NCBI RefSeq assembly: GCF_001544495.1
Contig: NZ_FCNZ02000002.1
Span: 1 to 64,000 of the forward strand
Origin: Caballeronia telluris
Lineage (GTDB): Bacteria > Pseudomonadota > Gammaproteobacteria > Burkholderiales > Burkholderiaceae
Direction: 5' to 3'
DNA length: 64,000 nucleotides
Shown here: positions 1-7,577 of the stretch, piece after piece
How the letters are laid out: every line of letters begins with the position of its first letter
Numbering within the stretch: position 1 is the stretch's first letter
Notes under the pieces: model-generated
Seen by the model: the letters and a program-made list of their open reading frames with translations, nothing else
Told to the model about the DNA's origin: nothing
Databases searched by the model: none
Translations under genes and position numbers: made by a program

Positions 1-1826
1 TCCGCTGACCCGCATTGCTGACACACATCACGCGCTCTCCACCTTACTCCGAGGGGCGTCGTTCGTGGATCGCATACGTTCAGCACGTCGCCAAACAGCA
101 CGGCGTCGCCCGGTCCGTCGAAGCCACCCGCGTCAAGCTCAACGTGGATGCGCACGACCCGCAGCAGATAGCCGCGCTGCAGGACCTGGCCCCGCGAGAA
201 GCGCACCGCGCGGATCGCGTCGATGCGCCGGGGAACGGCGTCGTCCACGGTCCAGTCGTAGAGTTCGAGCACCTCGCGCAGTACGGGCGCACCTTCCCCG
301 AGCATGCGGTTGAATTCGTTCGCGCCGTTCGCCGTGAAATGACCCAGCGCGCGGTGCTCGTAGCCCGGGTAATACCGCGGCGGATACTGCGGCAGGCTCG
401 GTCCCGTCAGGTTGCGTACCGACGCGATGCCGGTGAAACCCGGCACCGTCTCGGTGATCGTCGCCTCCGAAAGCGCCAGGCGCGGCAGGCGTCCGTTGTT
501 CGCCAGCGCGCGCACGGTCAAATGGCGGTCCAGCAGCACACGGCCCTCGTCATCCTGCGCAGGGCGATACGTCCCCGCCCACCGCTGCCCCGCCAGCGTG
601 ACCCACAGCTCCCGGCCCACCACGCCGTAGCGCATCGCGGTATGAAAGTACCGCTCCGGTTTCTCGTAGCGCGGCGTCCAGCCGCGATGCCGGAAGCTCG
701 TGAACGCGTGGTAGGCGTGCCGGGCGCTGCCGTCCGGATCGGCGGCGGTCACCGCCAGCACGTCGTAGGGCTCGACGTGATCCGCGAGGACGGGCTGCAC
801 GCGCACGCGGTGCTCCTTGTCATGCCAGTCGGCGGGCTTCACCGGCTGCGCATCGACTTCGAACAGATTGATCACGGGCGTGCAGAACAGGCGAAAGCTC
901 TCCTTTCCCACCGGCTGGTCGCCGGGCATGCGGGAATCCAGTTCGATTTCGAAGGTCATCCGCGTTTCCCCCGCCGGCACCGTCGCGCTATCGAAGCCGC
1001 ACAGATCGACGAAGTGAAACTTCTGCGGGAACACGAAATACTCCAGCAGCGTCTGCTCGCGATCGAGCTGCTGGTTGCGCTCCGCGTCCGTGACGGGCCA
1101 CAGCCGTGTCGACGGACCGAACCCCGCCGCCTCGAAGTACACCCCCGCCAGCGGCTGCAGCGCGCCGTCGTGTATCGATGGCAGGCGCAGCCCGATCGCG
1201 GCCACCTGGCGCGTGAGCGCCGCATACAGCGCGGCAGCCGCGGGCCGGTCACCATGCAGATACAGGCGAATGCGCGACAGGTCCGCGTGATCGCGCTGTT
1301 CCCCGAACCAGAGGCCCAGGGTAAGGCGGATGACGGTGCGCCCGTCCGCGCGTACCGCCAGCGCGGCGTCCTCGACCGACAGCGGCAGCAGTTCGACCGC
1401 CTGCGTGGTGCGAAACGGGCACTGCACTCCGTCGGGTCCGACCGGCGCCGAGCGCACCACGGCCCCGGCAGGAATCTGCGCCGTGGCCGAACGCTGGCGG
1501 CTCAGGGGCGAGCATTCGATAATCGACAGCGACGGAATCGCCCGCGCCATGTGTTCATAGAGGTGGTCGAGCAATCCCTCGGTGAGTTCCGGCATCGCGT
1601 CGTCGAGCTTCATGCGCTTGGGCGCCACGAGGAACGCAAAGGCTTCGTTGACCGCCCGGACCTGCTGGTCCTCTTGGCCATAAAGCATGCCGAGACGGCG
1701 TGCGGTGTCGGGCTGGTCGCGGGCGAACTCGCGGCCCGCCTCACGCAGGTAGCGCATCTCGGCGTCGAAATATCTCAGGAACGGATTCCCGCCTTCCTGC
1801 TGGAGCGATTTCCACGGCGCAGTCAT
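1..1826 (-). CDS. tssF: Type VI secretion baseplate protein TssF (VasA/ImpG), 3' end replaced at window edge
   Basis: TssF is part of the T6SS baseplate wedge. The protein opens with a typical TssF start (FLRYFDAEMRYLREAGREFA near residues 14-33) and keeps family motifs to the end, such as SLPQYPPRYYPGYEH and LFGDVLN, the last ending at residue 583 (bases 78-80). The ATG at 1824-1826 overlaps the tssM stop as ATGA, so the two genes are probably translationally coupled. After LFGDVLN the frame stays open to the edge but reads VCDPRTTPLGVRWRARDVC, which does not resemble the usual final TssF segment. The other two frames do not restore it either. About 30-45 C-terminal residues of a usual 600-630-residue TssF therefore appear to be missing. 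The cause could be an insertion, a rearrangement or an assembly join. Identity is certain; whether the gene works is not. Confidence 0.85.
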   Translation of the reverse strand, partial: MTAPWKSLQQEGGNPFLRYFDAEMRYLREAGREFARDQPDTARRLGMLYGQEDQQVRAVNEAFAFLVAPKRMKLDDAMPELTEGLLDHLYEHMARAIPSLSIIECSPLSRQRSATAQIPAGAVVRSAPVGPDGVQCPFRTTQAVELLPLSVEDAALAVRADGRTVIRLTLGLWFGEQRDHADLSRIRLYLHGDRPAAAALYAALTRQVAAIGLRLPSIHDGALQPLAGVYFEAAGFGPSTRLWPVTDAERNQQLDREQTLLEYFVFPQKFHFVDLCGFDSATVPAGETRMTFEIELDSRMPGDQPVGKESFRLFCTPVINLFEVDAQPVKPADWHDKEHRVRVQPVLADHVEPYDVLAVTAADPDGSARHAYHAFTSFRHRGWTPRYEKPERYFHTAMRYGVVGRELWVTLAGQRWAGTYRPAQDDEGRVLLDRHLTVRALANNGRLPRLALSEATITETVPGFTGIASVRNLTGPSLPQYPPRYYPGYEHRALGHFTANGANEFNRMLGEGAPVLREVLELYDWTVDDAVPRRIDAIRAVRFSRGQVLQRGYLLRVVRIHVELDAGGFDGPGDAVLFGDVLNVCDPRTTPLGVRWRARDVCQQCGSA

Positions 1827-4800
1827 GGCTGCAACTCCGGTGGCAACGGTGGCAGGGAGGGCGATCCGGATATCACTCCCGCGCGGCCCGTCACGAAGAT
1901 GCGCTCCGGCATCCGGAAGCCGCGCAGCTTCAGCAAATCCAGCGGCCCGGCACCCGCCTGCACGCGCAGCAGGTAGTGCAGCGGCGCCGCGGTGTCGTCA
2001 CCGTGCGTGGCGCTACTCACGGCCGAAGCTGCCTTCGTGTCGCCGCTGGCCACGGTCCAATCGTCACCGCGCGCGGTGCTACTCACGGTCGAAGCTGCCT
2101 TCGAGTCGGCGGCGACCGCTGCGCCGTGCCAAACCAGTTCGAAGCGCGTATCGTCGAGCGGCTTCACCCGGGCTTGCTCGAGCATCCGCAGGAACGCCCA
2201 GTCGCCGGTCGCGTCGGAGGCGACCCGCAGGCCTCCGTTGAGCGTCTGCCAGGTCAGCAACGCGTGGCCGTTCAGCCCGTTGCCGGGCCACGCGAGCGGT
2301 GTCCATGTCTCTCGCTGGTTGAAATACACGATCTGCTGGCCATCGACTGTCAGTTCGGTGCGCGTCACATCCGGCGTCGGCAGCGGCATCATCTCGACGC
2401 GATACCCCGCTTGGCCCTGCGCATAGAGGTGCGTCGCCATCGGTCCGATCAGCCGCAACATAGCGAGGAACTTCGGGTCGAACTGCAGCGACTGCGGGGC
2501 GAGTTCGTTAGGTACCCACTGGTCGCCCTGACGCTTGAGCACGCCGGACAGCTCGACTTCGATAAAGCGGTTGATCAGCCCGGTATCGGGCCGCACGTAA
2601 CGGCCGAACTCCGCGAAAGAAGCGTCCGCCGTGGTCGGCGAGAACGGATAGCGCGAGGCGAACGTCGACGCGAAAGGTGCCGTAACGCCCGCGCGCCACG
2701 CGTCGTTCAGGCTCGCGGCGGCCGGCTGGAGCACGGCCTGCCACGCCGCGTCGAGCGGCTGCACGAACATCGTCTGCCCGAAACCTGCCCATTGCGCGCC
2801 GAGGCTCGCCGCAGTCAGCGCCGCGTCGTCGCGCGCCTGCGACAGGTCCGAGAGCTTGCCCTGAAATACCGCCTGCGCGAGGCCCCGCGCCATCGCCTGG
2901 GCATCCGGGCTCGACTGGATCTGCCGCAGCTTCAGCCGCACGGTCGTGTCGGCGGTCAGGACGCGCGAGAGGCTGACGCCGGCGAGTGCGGCGGCATTCG
3001 CCCTCGGGGCGTTGCCCGCATTACTGCTGGCGGCGGGCGGGTTCACGTCGCCCACTAGCGCCAGCAGCGGGCCGAACGACTTGTCCAGCGGGTTGAGCGC
3101 CACCGGCTGCGTCTCGCCACTGTCGGCGCCTGCGAGCAGTCCCCGCGCCTTGCGCACCAGCGTATCGGTGAGCGCCTGCGAAGGACGGCCCGCCTCACCC
3201 TGGTACTGCACCGACTTCATGACCGCCAGCAGCGGCGAAGTCTGCGCATCGGTCAGGCGCGTAAGCTGGTCGATCACGCCCGAGAAATTGGTCGACGCAA
3301 TCCACTGGAAGCTGTTGAGCATGGTCGACCATGCCGCCGTATAGTCGGTGAAGTAGCGCGTGCGCAAGCGCTGCCTGAGATCGTCCGTGTCGCGCTTCGC
3401 ATCGAGGACGGCTCCCGCCGAACCGATCGCTCCCTGCGCCGTGGTTGCGTTGACCTGGGCAGACGGACCGTCATCGGTCAGCACCCAGTCTCCCTCGACG
3501 TGCTGCTGCTTCGCGGCGTCGTCGATGGCCTTCTCGATCACGCCTTCCCACGCGGCACGCGTGAACAGCCCCGGCACCGTCTGCGTGGTCGTGAAAAGCC
3601 CGTGCGCATCCGCTCCGGCGAGCAGTGTCGCGAGCGATACGTCGGCGTATTTGCCACGCGCCTCGTCGAGTACGCTCTGATAGAGCACATCGTCGCTCGC
3701 CGCCAGCCCGATCTGGTTGATGAGCGTCGAGCGCATCTGGGTGACGAGCGGCATCGACGTGCCGGCCCGCCAGTCAGGATGTGCCCTGAGGTGGCCGGAC
3801 CAGAAGCCCGCGAGTTGTTTCGAGGTATCGAGCCATTCCCCAGGGCGCATACCGGCAGGCGCGGGCCACACGTCCAGCAGTTGCGCCTTGAGGAACGCGG
3901 CGTCGGCGCGCGCGGGCGTGGCGAGCATCAGGTACGCCTTGAGCCGGTTGTAGGCTGTCTGCTGCGCGTCATGGCTTTGTTGCTCGTCGGCGCGCACCTG
4001 CGCAAGCTGGCCGAGCTGGTCCTCCAGCGCCTGCACGACCGGTTGCTGCAGGTTACGCACGGCGACGGTCCCGTAGGGCGGCCAGAGTGCGTCGAGCAGG
4101 TCGGCGTTGTGCGACAGGCCCGCACGCAGATACCACGGCACGCCGTGCTGCTGGCGGTATTCGAGTGTCTCGATCTGCCGCTGCAAGGCGAGTTGCGCGC
4201 GGGGCGCCTGCGGCGTTCCCGGTGTTGCCGCGAGCGCCACCGCGGCGGTCGTTTGCGCCTCCTGCACGAGTGCCCGGTTTCCGAGGCCCGACACGATCAG
4301 GGCGACCGTCCATGCAATCGCCCCGGCGAGAACGCACATCGCCAGCGCACCTGGCCAGTAAAAGCCGGTGCGCCGGCCCCGATAGTGAGGCGACCTTGCT
4401 GCGATCTCCCGCCATACCGGCAACAGCGCGGCAGGCTGTTCGCGCGTCACCGTCTGCATCGCTGGTGCGTCGACAGGCTGGCCGGGTGTACCGTCCGTGT
4501 CGATGAGCGGCACCGGTACAACGGCCGCGCTCGGGAAGACCGGCGCGAACATGACGCCCGCGAGCGGCGCGCGCAGCCAGTTCGACGCAGCCAGCGCGCG
4601 CAGGCTCTCGGCCATCCGTTCGCGATGGTCGCCGACGTACTTCGAGATCTCCAGCATCCAGGGCGTTCGATGCGGCTCACCACATAGGCGCACACCGGCG
4701 TCCGCCGTTGTTTGCTCGATCTCCATGAGCAGTTGCGCCAGCCTCGCCGCGGCGTTCTGCGCCTGTCCGCGCGCGGCGTTCGGCATGAAGGTACCGATGG

Positions 4801-5524
4801 CGTCGAACCGCTCCGGCGGGCCGCCGTGTGCTTGCACCAGATGCAGGAACGTAACGGGTGCGTCGCAGCCGAGCGCGGTGCAGAGCGTCGAGAGCGTGCG
4901 GGGTAGATCGGTATCGGCCTCATCGGCGCGCGCCACGTGTACGAGGCCATCGACCGCGCAACGGCGACCCAACTGTCGGATCTGGCGCAGCCACTTCGCC
5001 GCCTCAACCCCGTCCGGCGACGCATGGACCAGAACGGTTTCGCCCACGTGCATGACGCCCGCCTGCTTCAGCCCGGGCGCGACCTGATCGACGCGTTCGT
5101 CCGTACCGTTCACCAACAGCCAGCGCAGGCGCCGGCGCCAGAACCAGCCTTGCGAGACGCGCAGGTCGTCATAGACGCGTTGCAGCCGTGCATCGCGCTT
5201 GAGCGGTTTCGGCGCCTTTGTCTGGTCGCCAGTCTCGCGGCGAAACAACCGTCCGGCGACGGCATATGCGCCGATAAAAAACAGGAGGAGGTGGACGGCG
5301 ACAACGACAATCACGGCGACAAGGATGGCAATCACCACCCGCATGCGCGCCTCGCCGGGCGCGAGATCGAAGAGGTCGCCGCGAAACCACACAACGCCAG
5401 CCGCGATAGTGGCGGCGATCAGGGCCGCGACCAACAGTCCCCAGAGCGCGAGGCGTCCGGACGGCGCGGACTCCGCCACGGGAGCCGGGTCAAGCGGTCG
5501 TAAATTCAGTTTCGGATCGGTCAT
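1823..5524 (-). CDS. tssM: TssM/IcmF-type T6SS membrane-complex protein without Walker A
   Basis: Probable inner-membrane T6SS protein of the ImcF-related (IcmF/TssM) family, which spans the envelope together with TssL and TssJ. The layout fits: two N-terminal membrane segments (about residues 25-47 and 62-90), a cytosolic domain, a third segment (about 390-413), then a long periplasmic part of some 800 residues rich in Ala and Gln. The protein is 1233 residues from the ATG at 5524. A longer frame starts at 5602 but would overlap the upstream gene much further. Where many TssM proteins carry a P-loop, this one reads VNGTDERVDQVAPGLKQAG, with no GxxxxGK[ST], so nucleotide binding is unlikely. 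Many TssM proteins lack this motif. It overlaps the upstream gene by 35 bases and tssF by 3. Confidence 0.8.
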   Translation of the reverse strand: MTDPKLNLRPLDPAPVAESAPSGRLALWGLLVAALIAATIAAGVVWFRGDLFDLAPGEARMRVVIAILVAVIVVVAVHLLLFFIGAYAVAGRLFRRETGDQTKAPKPLKRDARLQRVYDDLRVSQGWFWRRRLRWLLVNGTDERVDQVAPGLKQAGVMHVGETVLVHASPDGVEAAKWLRQIRQLGRRCAVDGLVHVARADEADTDLPRTLSTLCTALGCDAPVTFLHLVQAHGGPPERFDAIGTFMPNAARGQAQNAAARLAQLLMEIEQTTADAGVRLCGEPHRTPWMLEISKYVGDHRERMAESLRALAASNWLRAPLAGVMFAPVFPSAAVVPVPLIDTDGTPGQPVDAPAMQTVTREQPAALLPVWREIAARSPHYRGRRTGFYWPGALAMCVLAGAIAWTVALIVSGLGNRALVQEAQTTAAVALAATPGTPQAPRAQLALQRQIETLEYRQQHGVPWYLRAGLSHNADLLDALWPPYGTVAVRNLQQPVVQALEDQLGQLAQVRADEQQSHDAQQTAYNRLKAYLMLATPARADAAFLKAQLLDVWPAPAGMRPGEWLDTSKQLAGFWSGHLRAHPDWRAGTSMPLVTQMRSTLINQIGLAASDDVLYQSVLDEARGKYADVSLATLLAGADAHGLFTTTQTVPGLFTRAAWEGVIEKAIDDAAKQQHVEGDWVLTDDGPSAQVNATTAQGAIGSAGAVLDAKRDTDDLRQRLRTRYFTDYTAAWSTMLNSFQWIASTNFSGVIDQLTRLTDAQTSPLLAVMKSVQYQGEAGRPSQALTDTLVRKARGLLAGADSGETQPVALNPLDKSFGPLLALVGDVNPPAASSNAGNAPRANAAALAGVSLSRVLTADTTVRLKLRQIQSSPDAQAMARGLAQAVFQGKLSDLSQARDDAALTAASLGAQWAGFGQTMFVQPLDAAWQAVLQPAAASLNDAWRAGVTAPFASTFASRYPFSPTTADASFAEFGRYVRPDTGLINRFIEVELSGVLKRQGDQWVPNELAPQSLQFDPKFLAMLRLIGPMATHLYAQGQAGYRVEMMPLPTPDVTRTELTVDGQQIVYFNQRETWTPLAWPGNGLNGHALLTWQTLNGGLRVASDATGDWAFLRMLEQARVKPLDDTRFELVWHGAAVAADSKAASTVSSTARGDDWTVASGDTKAASAVSSATHGDDTAAPLHYLLRVQAGAGPLDLLKLRGFRMPERIFVTGRAGVISGSPSLPPLPPELQP

Positions 5525-6818
5525 GCAGGGACTGTTCAGGCGACGAAGGAACCTTCCCGGCGATGCCTGGAAGGACGTGAAGAATGGCGGACTGCACACC
5601 ATCGATGATCAGTTGCGGCCCTTGCACCGCGCCGCATTCAACGGCGGCCGCGACGGACAGCCAGCCGTTGGCGCTGCCAAAATCGCCAACGATGCGGGCC
5701 GGCTCGCATTGCGCCTCGCTCTTCGCAATCGCATCCAGGTTCGCGATGCGTAGTCCCCGGTTGCAACGCTCGACGGCACGCGTAATCCACGCGCGCGTCA
5801 CGGCATCGAAATCGGCCCGGCTCCAGATCACGGCATTGGCGAAGCAGTATTCGATCTCTTCCGCCTTGCCCTCGACGGGCCGATGCAGGCGGGCCATCAC
5901 GGGCACGTCTTCGGGCAGACGGTAGAAGCCCGCATCGAGCAGCACGGCGAGACATCCCTCCGTGCTACCCGAGGGAGGCTGTTTGTCGTGCCATGCGGTT
6001 GCGACCACCAGCAGTGGACGCGCCTCGCGGGCTTCGAGCCACGCGTCGGCCACGAGCAGGCCGTGCGAAGCGGGCACCGCCTGCACGACAAGTGGCGGTA
6101 GACCGGCCAGTTGCAGCGCGCCGCGGATCTCCTGCTCGCGCGACGCTTCCTCGCCCGGTTCGGCCAGCACGCGCACCTGCGGCCAGTGGACGAGTTCGTA
6201 GCGCGTGAGCGCGTTCAGGCTAACGGCGATCTGTTCCAGCGCATCGGCAATCTTGCGCACGAGCGGGCGAACGGGCTCGATCGGAGCCGCATGCTCCATG
6301 CGATTGGACCCGTTCTCCGCAGCTGCCTCCATCAGGTCGGGTTCGGCGAATGTTTGCGGGAGATCGTCAAAGCGGCAATGCTCGATGACGCCCGCGCCTG
6401 AGCGGGGCTGCTGCTGTCGGGGCAAGCGCACGCCGGCATGGATCGCCTGTGCAAGCGTCTGGCCGTTCAGGGGCAGACAGTAACCGATCCCCAGCACCCT
6501 TAAAGGCTTCTGCGCAACACGGATACGCTGCGCCAGCCAGCGGTCGCGATGTAGGTTGCGGTGGTACGCGCGGTACCACGCGGCCTCGTAGCCTGTGCGT
6601 TCGATCGCGAAAAGCAATCCGAAAATCCCATTAGGAATACCGATGACACAGAACCAAAACCATGCACCGCCCGCCCGTTCGCCCTTCGGCCACAACAGCA
6701 GCGCAATAGCAGCGCCGAACACGGCGCAGGCCAGCCAGATGCAGAACCACCATGGCCAGAAACGCGGACGGCGTGGATAGGCGCTCGGGCGTCCCGCCTG
6801 AGAAAGCTCGATGGGCAT
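5490..6818 (-). CDS. T6SS-locus two-TM protein of unknown function
   Basis: I do not recognise a characterised family. The 442-residue protein begins at an ATG that shares one base with the PAAR stop (TAATG). An in-frame extension to 6866 would run into the PAAR gene. Two hydrophobic segments lie near residues 20-43 and 51-70, each rich in Trp and Phe (WPWWFCIWLACAVFGAA; WFWFCVIGIPNGIFGLLFAI). A soluble remainder of about 370 residues follows, with no motif I can name. It sits between PAAR and the TssM-like gene and overlaps the latter, which suggests a T6SS accessory or cargo-loading role. That role is inferred from position only. Confidence 0.7.
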   Translation of the reverse strand: MPIELSQAGRPSAYPRRPRFWPWWFCIWLACAVFGAAIALLLWPKGERAGGAWFWFCVIGIPNGIFGLLFAIERTGYEAAWYRAYHRNLHRDRWLAQRIRVAQKPLRVLGIGYCLPLNGQTLAQAIHAGVRLPRQQQPRSGAGVIEHCRFDDLPQTFAEPDLMEAAAENGSNRMEHAAPIEPVRPLVRKIADALEQIAVSLNALTRYELVHWPQVRVLAEPGEEASREQEIRGALQLAGLPPLVVQAVPASHGLLVADAWLEAREARPLLVVATAWHDKQPPSGSTEGCLAVLLDAGFYRLPEDVPVMARLHRPVEGKAEEIEYCFANAVIWSRADFDAVTRAWITRAVERCNRGLRIANLDAIAKSEAQCEPARIVGDFGSANGWLSVAAAVECGAVQGPQLIIDGVQSAILHVLPGIAGKVPSSPEQSLHDRSETEFTTA

Positions 6819-7081
6819 TACTCGAAGTTGACGTTCTTCAGTGACGAGATCAGCCGGCAGCCACATGCGCAGCGATGGTCGTGCAGCGCGAACAGCTTGC
6901 GGTCGCGGTCGGGAAACTTGGCAGCGCCCTCGTCAATGACGGTCGCACCATGCTGGTCGCACACTGCCTCGTCGCCCTTGCGGGCGAGCGGACGGCCCAT
7001 GAAAGTGGCCCACGGCGAGCACGCTCCTGTCACTTCGCCACCGTGTTCGAGTTTGTCGCCTTTGCGGATGGGGGATTTCAT
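6818..7081 (-). CDS. PAAR-motif protein, T6SS spike tip
   Basis: Small (87 residues) PAAR protein that would cap the VgrG trimer and sharpen the T6SS spike. It reads MKSPIRKGDKLEHGGEV at the start and holds the segment PLARKGDEAVCDQHGATVID, typical of PAAR repeats, plus a His/Cys-rich end (ALHDHRCACGC) that could supply metal ligands. I chose the ATG at 7081 because GGGGGGGAAATT stands directly before it; in-frame ATGs at 7108 and 7153 lack such a site. The frame lies just downstream of the immunity gene (stop at 7101) and is followed without a gap by the two-TM protein. A second copy of its first bases survives near 10216. Confidence 0.85.
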   Translation of the reverse strand: MKSPIRKGDKLEHGGEVTGACSPWATFMGRPLARKGDEAVCDQHGATVIDEGAAKFPDRDRKLFALHDHRCACGCRLISSLKNVNFE

Positions 7082-7560
7082 AATTTCCCCCCCGAAATAT
7101 TTAGCCATTTTTACACCGCTGTCTTGAAAACGGCGGCTCCGACACCGGATCAAACGACTTAATTTTCATTTTTTTAGTATCAATAATATCAAAACCAAAT
7201 CGACCGGATATAAATACTAAGTTTGATTGGGTTCCAAACGCGGCTTCGTATATCCCGCCGCCATATGTTTTCTCCATGATCATGCGCGGCCTCGGGTTTA
7301 AAGTATAAATGGAAAGAAATACAGCCTGGGGGCTTCGAAGATCTACCTTGTTTGGCATCCCATAAACAACAAGTCGCCTACCATTTGAAGCGAACACGCC
7401 CCCGGAAATGTCGTGATCAATTTTTACAATCCCTATTTCCCTTCCATTGCGCGTAACGCGCATTTCACTACCTCCGACGATCTGGGCTGAATAAATTCCA
7501 TCGCAAGAATTAACTACTTCTGCGCGCGCATCAGCCAGAAAAAATGCCAACAAAAAAAGA
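7034..7560. repeat. Direct repeat R2, copy 1 (second copy 10169-10690)
   Basis: Immunity A and the first 48 bases of PAAR. The partner at 10169-10690 holds the frameshifted immunity relic and the PAAR 5' remnant in the same order, with scattered substitutions and at least two small indels in runs of A, T or C. Confidence 0.85.
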
Positions 7561-7577
7561 AGAAAATATTTTTTCAC
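7101..7577 (-). CDS. Probable periplasmic immunity protein for effector A
   Basis: 158-residue exported protein. The N-terminus (MKKYFLLFLLAFFLADARA) is a signal peptide with a likely cleavage after ARA, so the mature protein would lie in the periplasm, where a peptidoglycan-cutting effector acts. I see no lipobox and no known enzyme motif. Two Cys remain in the mature protein (NSCDG and RQRCKNG), one near each end, and could pair. The GTG start at 7577 overlaps the effector A stop as GTGA, tight coupling typical of effector-immunity pairs, with GGGGGA just upstream. The gene is clearly richer in A+T than its T6SS neighbours. A frameshifted paralogue lies at 10234-10729. The immunity role is inferred from position, export signal and coupling. 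Confidence 0.65.
   Translation of the reverse strand: MKKYFLLFLLAFFLADARAEVVNSCDGIYSAQIVGGSEMRVTRNGREIGIVKIDHDISGGVFASNGRRLVVYGMPNKVDLRSPQAVFLSIYTLNPRPRMIMEKTYGGGIYEAAFGTQSNLVFISGRFGFDIIDTKKMKIKSFDPVSEPPFSRQRCKNG

Noticed and set aside
15-1976. Long plus-strand open frame antisense to tssF (653 codons)
   Set aside because: High GC content leaves long antisense frames open. The product has no domain pattern and is rich in Arg and Ala, while the minus strand encodes a clear TssF.
3500-4687. Long plus-strand frame opposite tssM
   Set aside because: Same shadow effect; the minus-strand TssM-like reading has membrane segments and family similarity.
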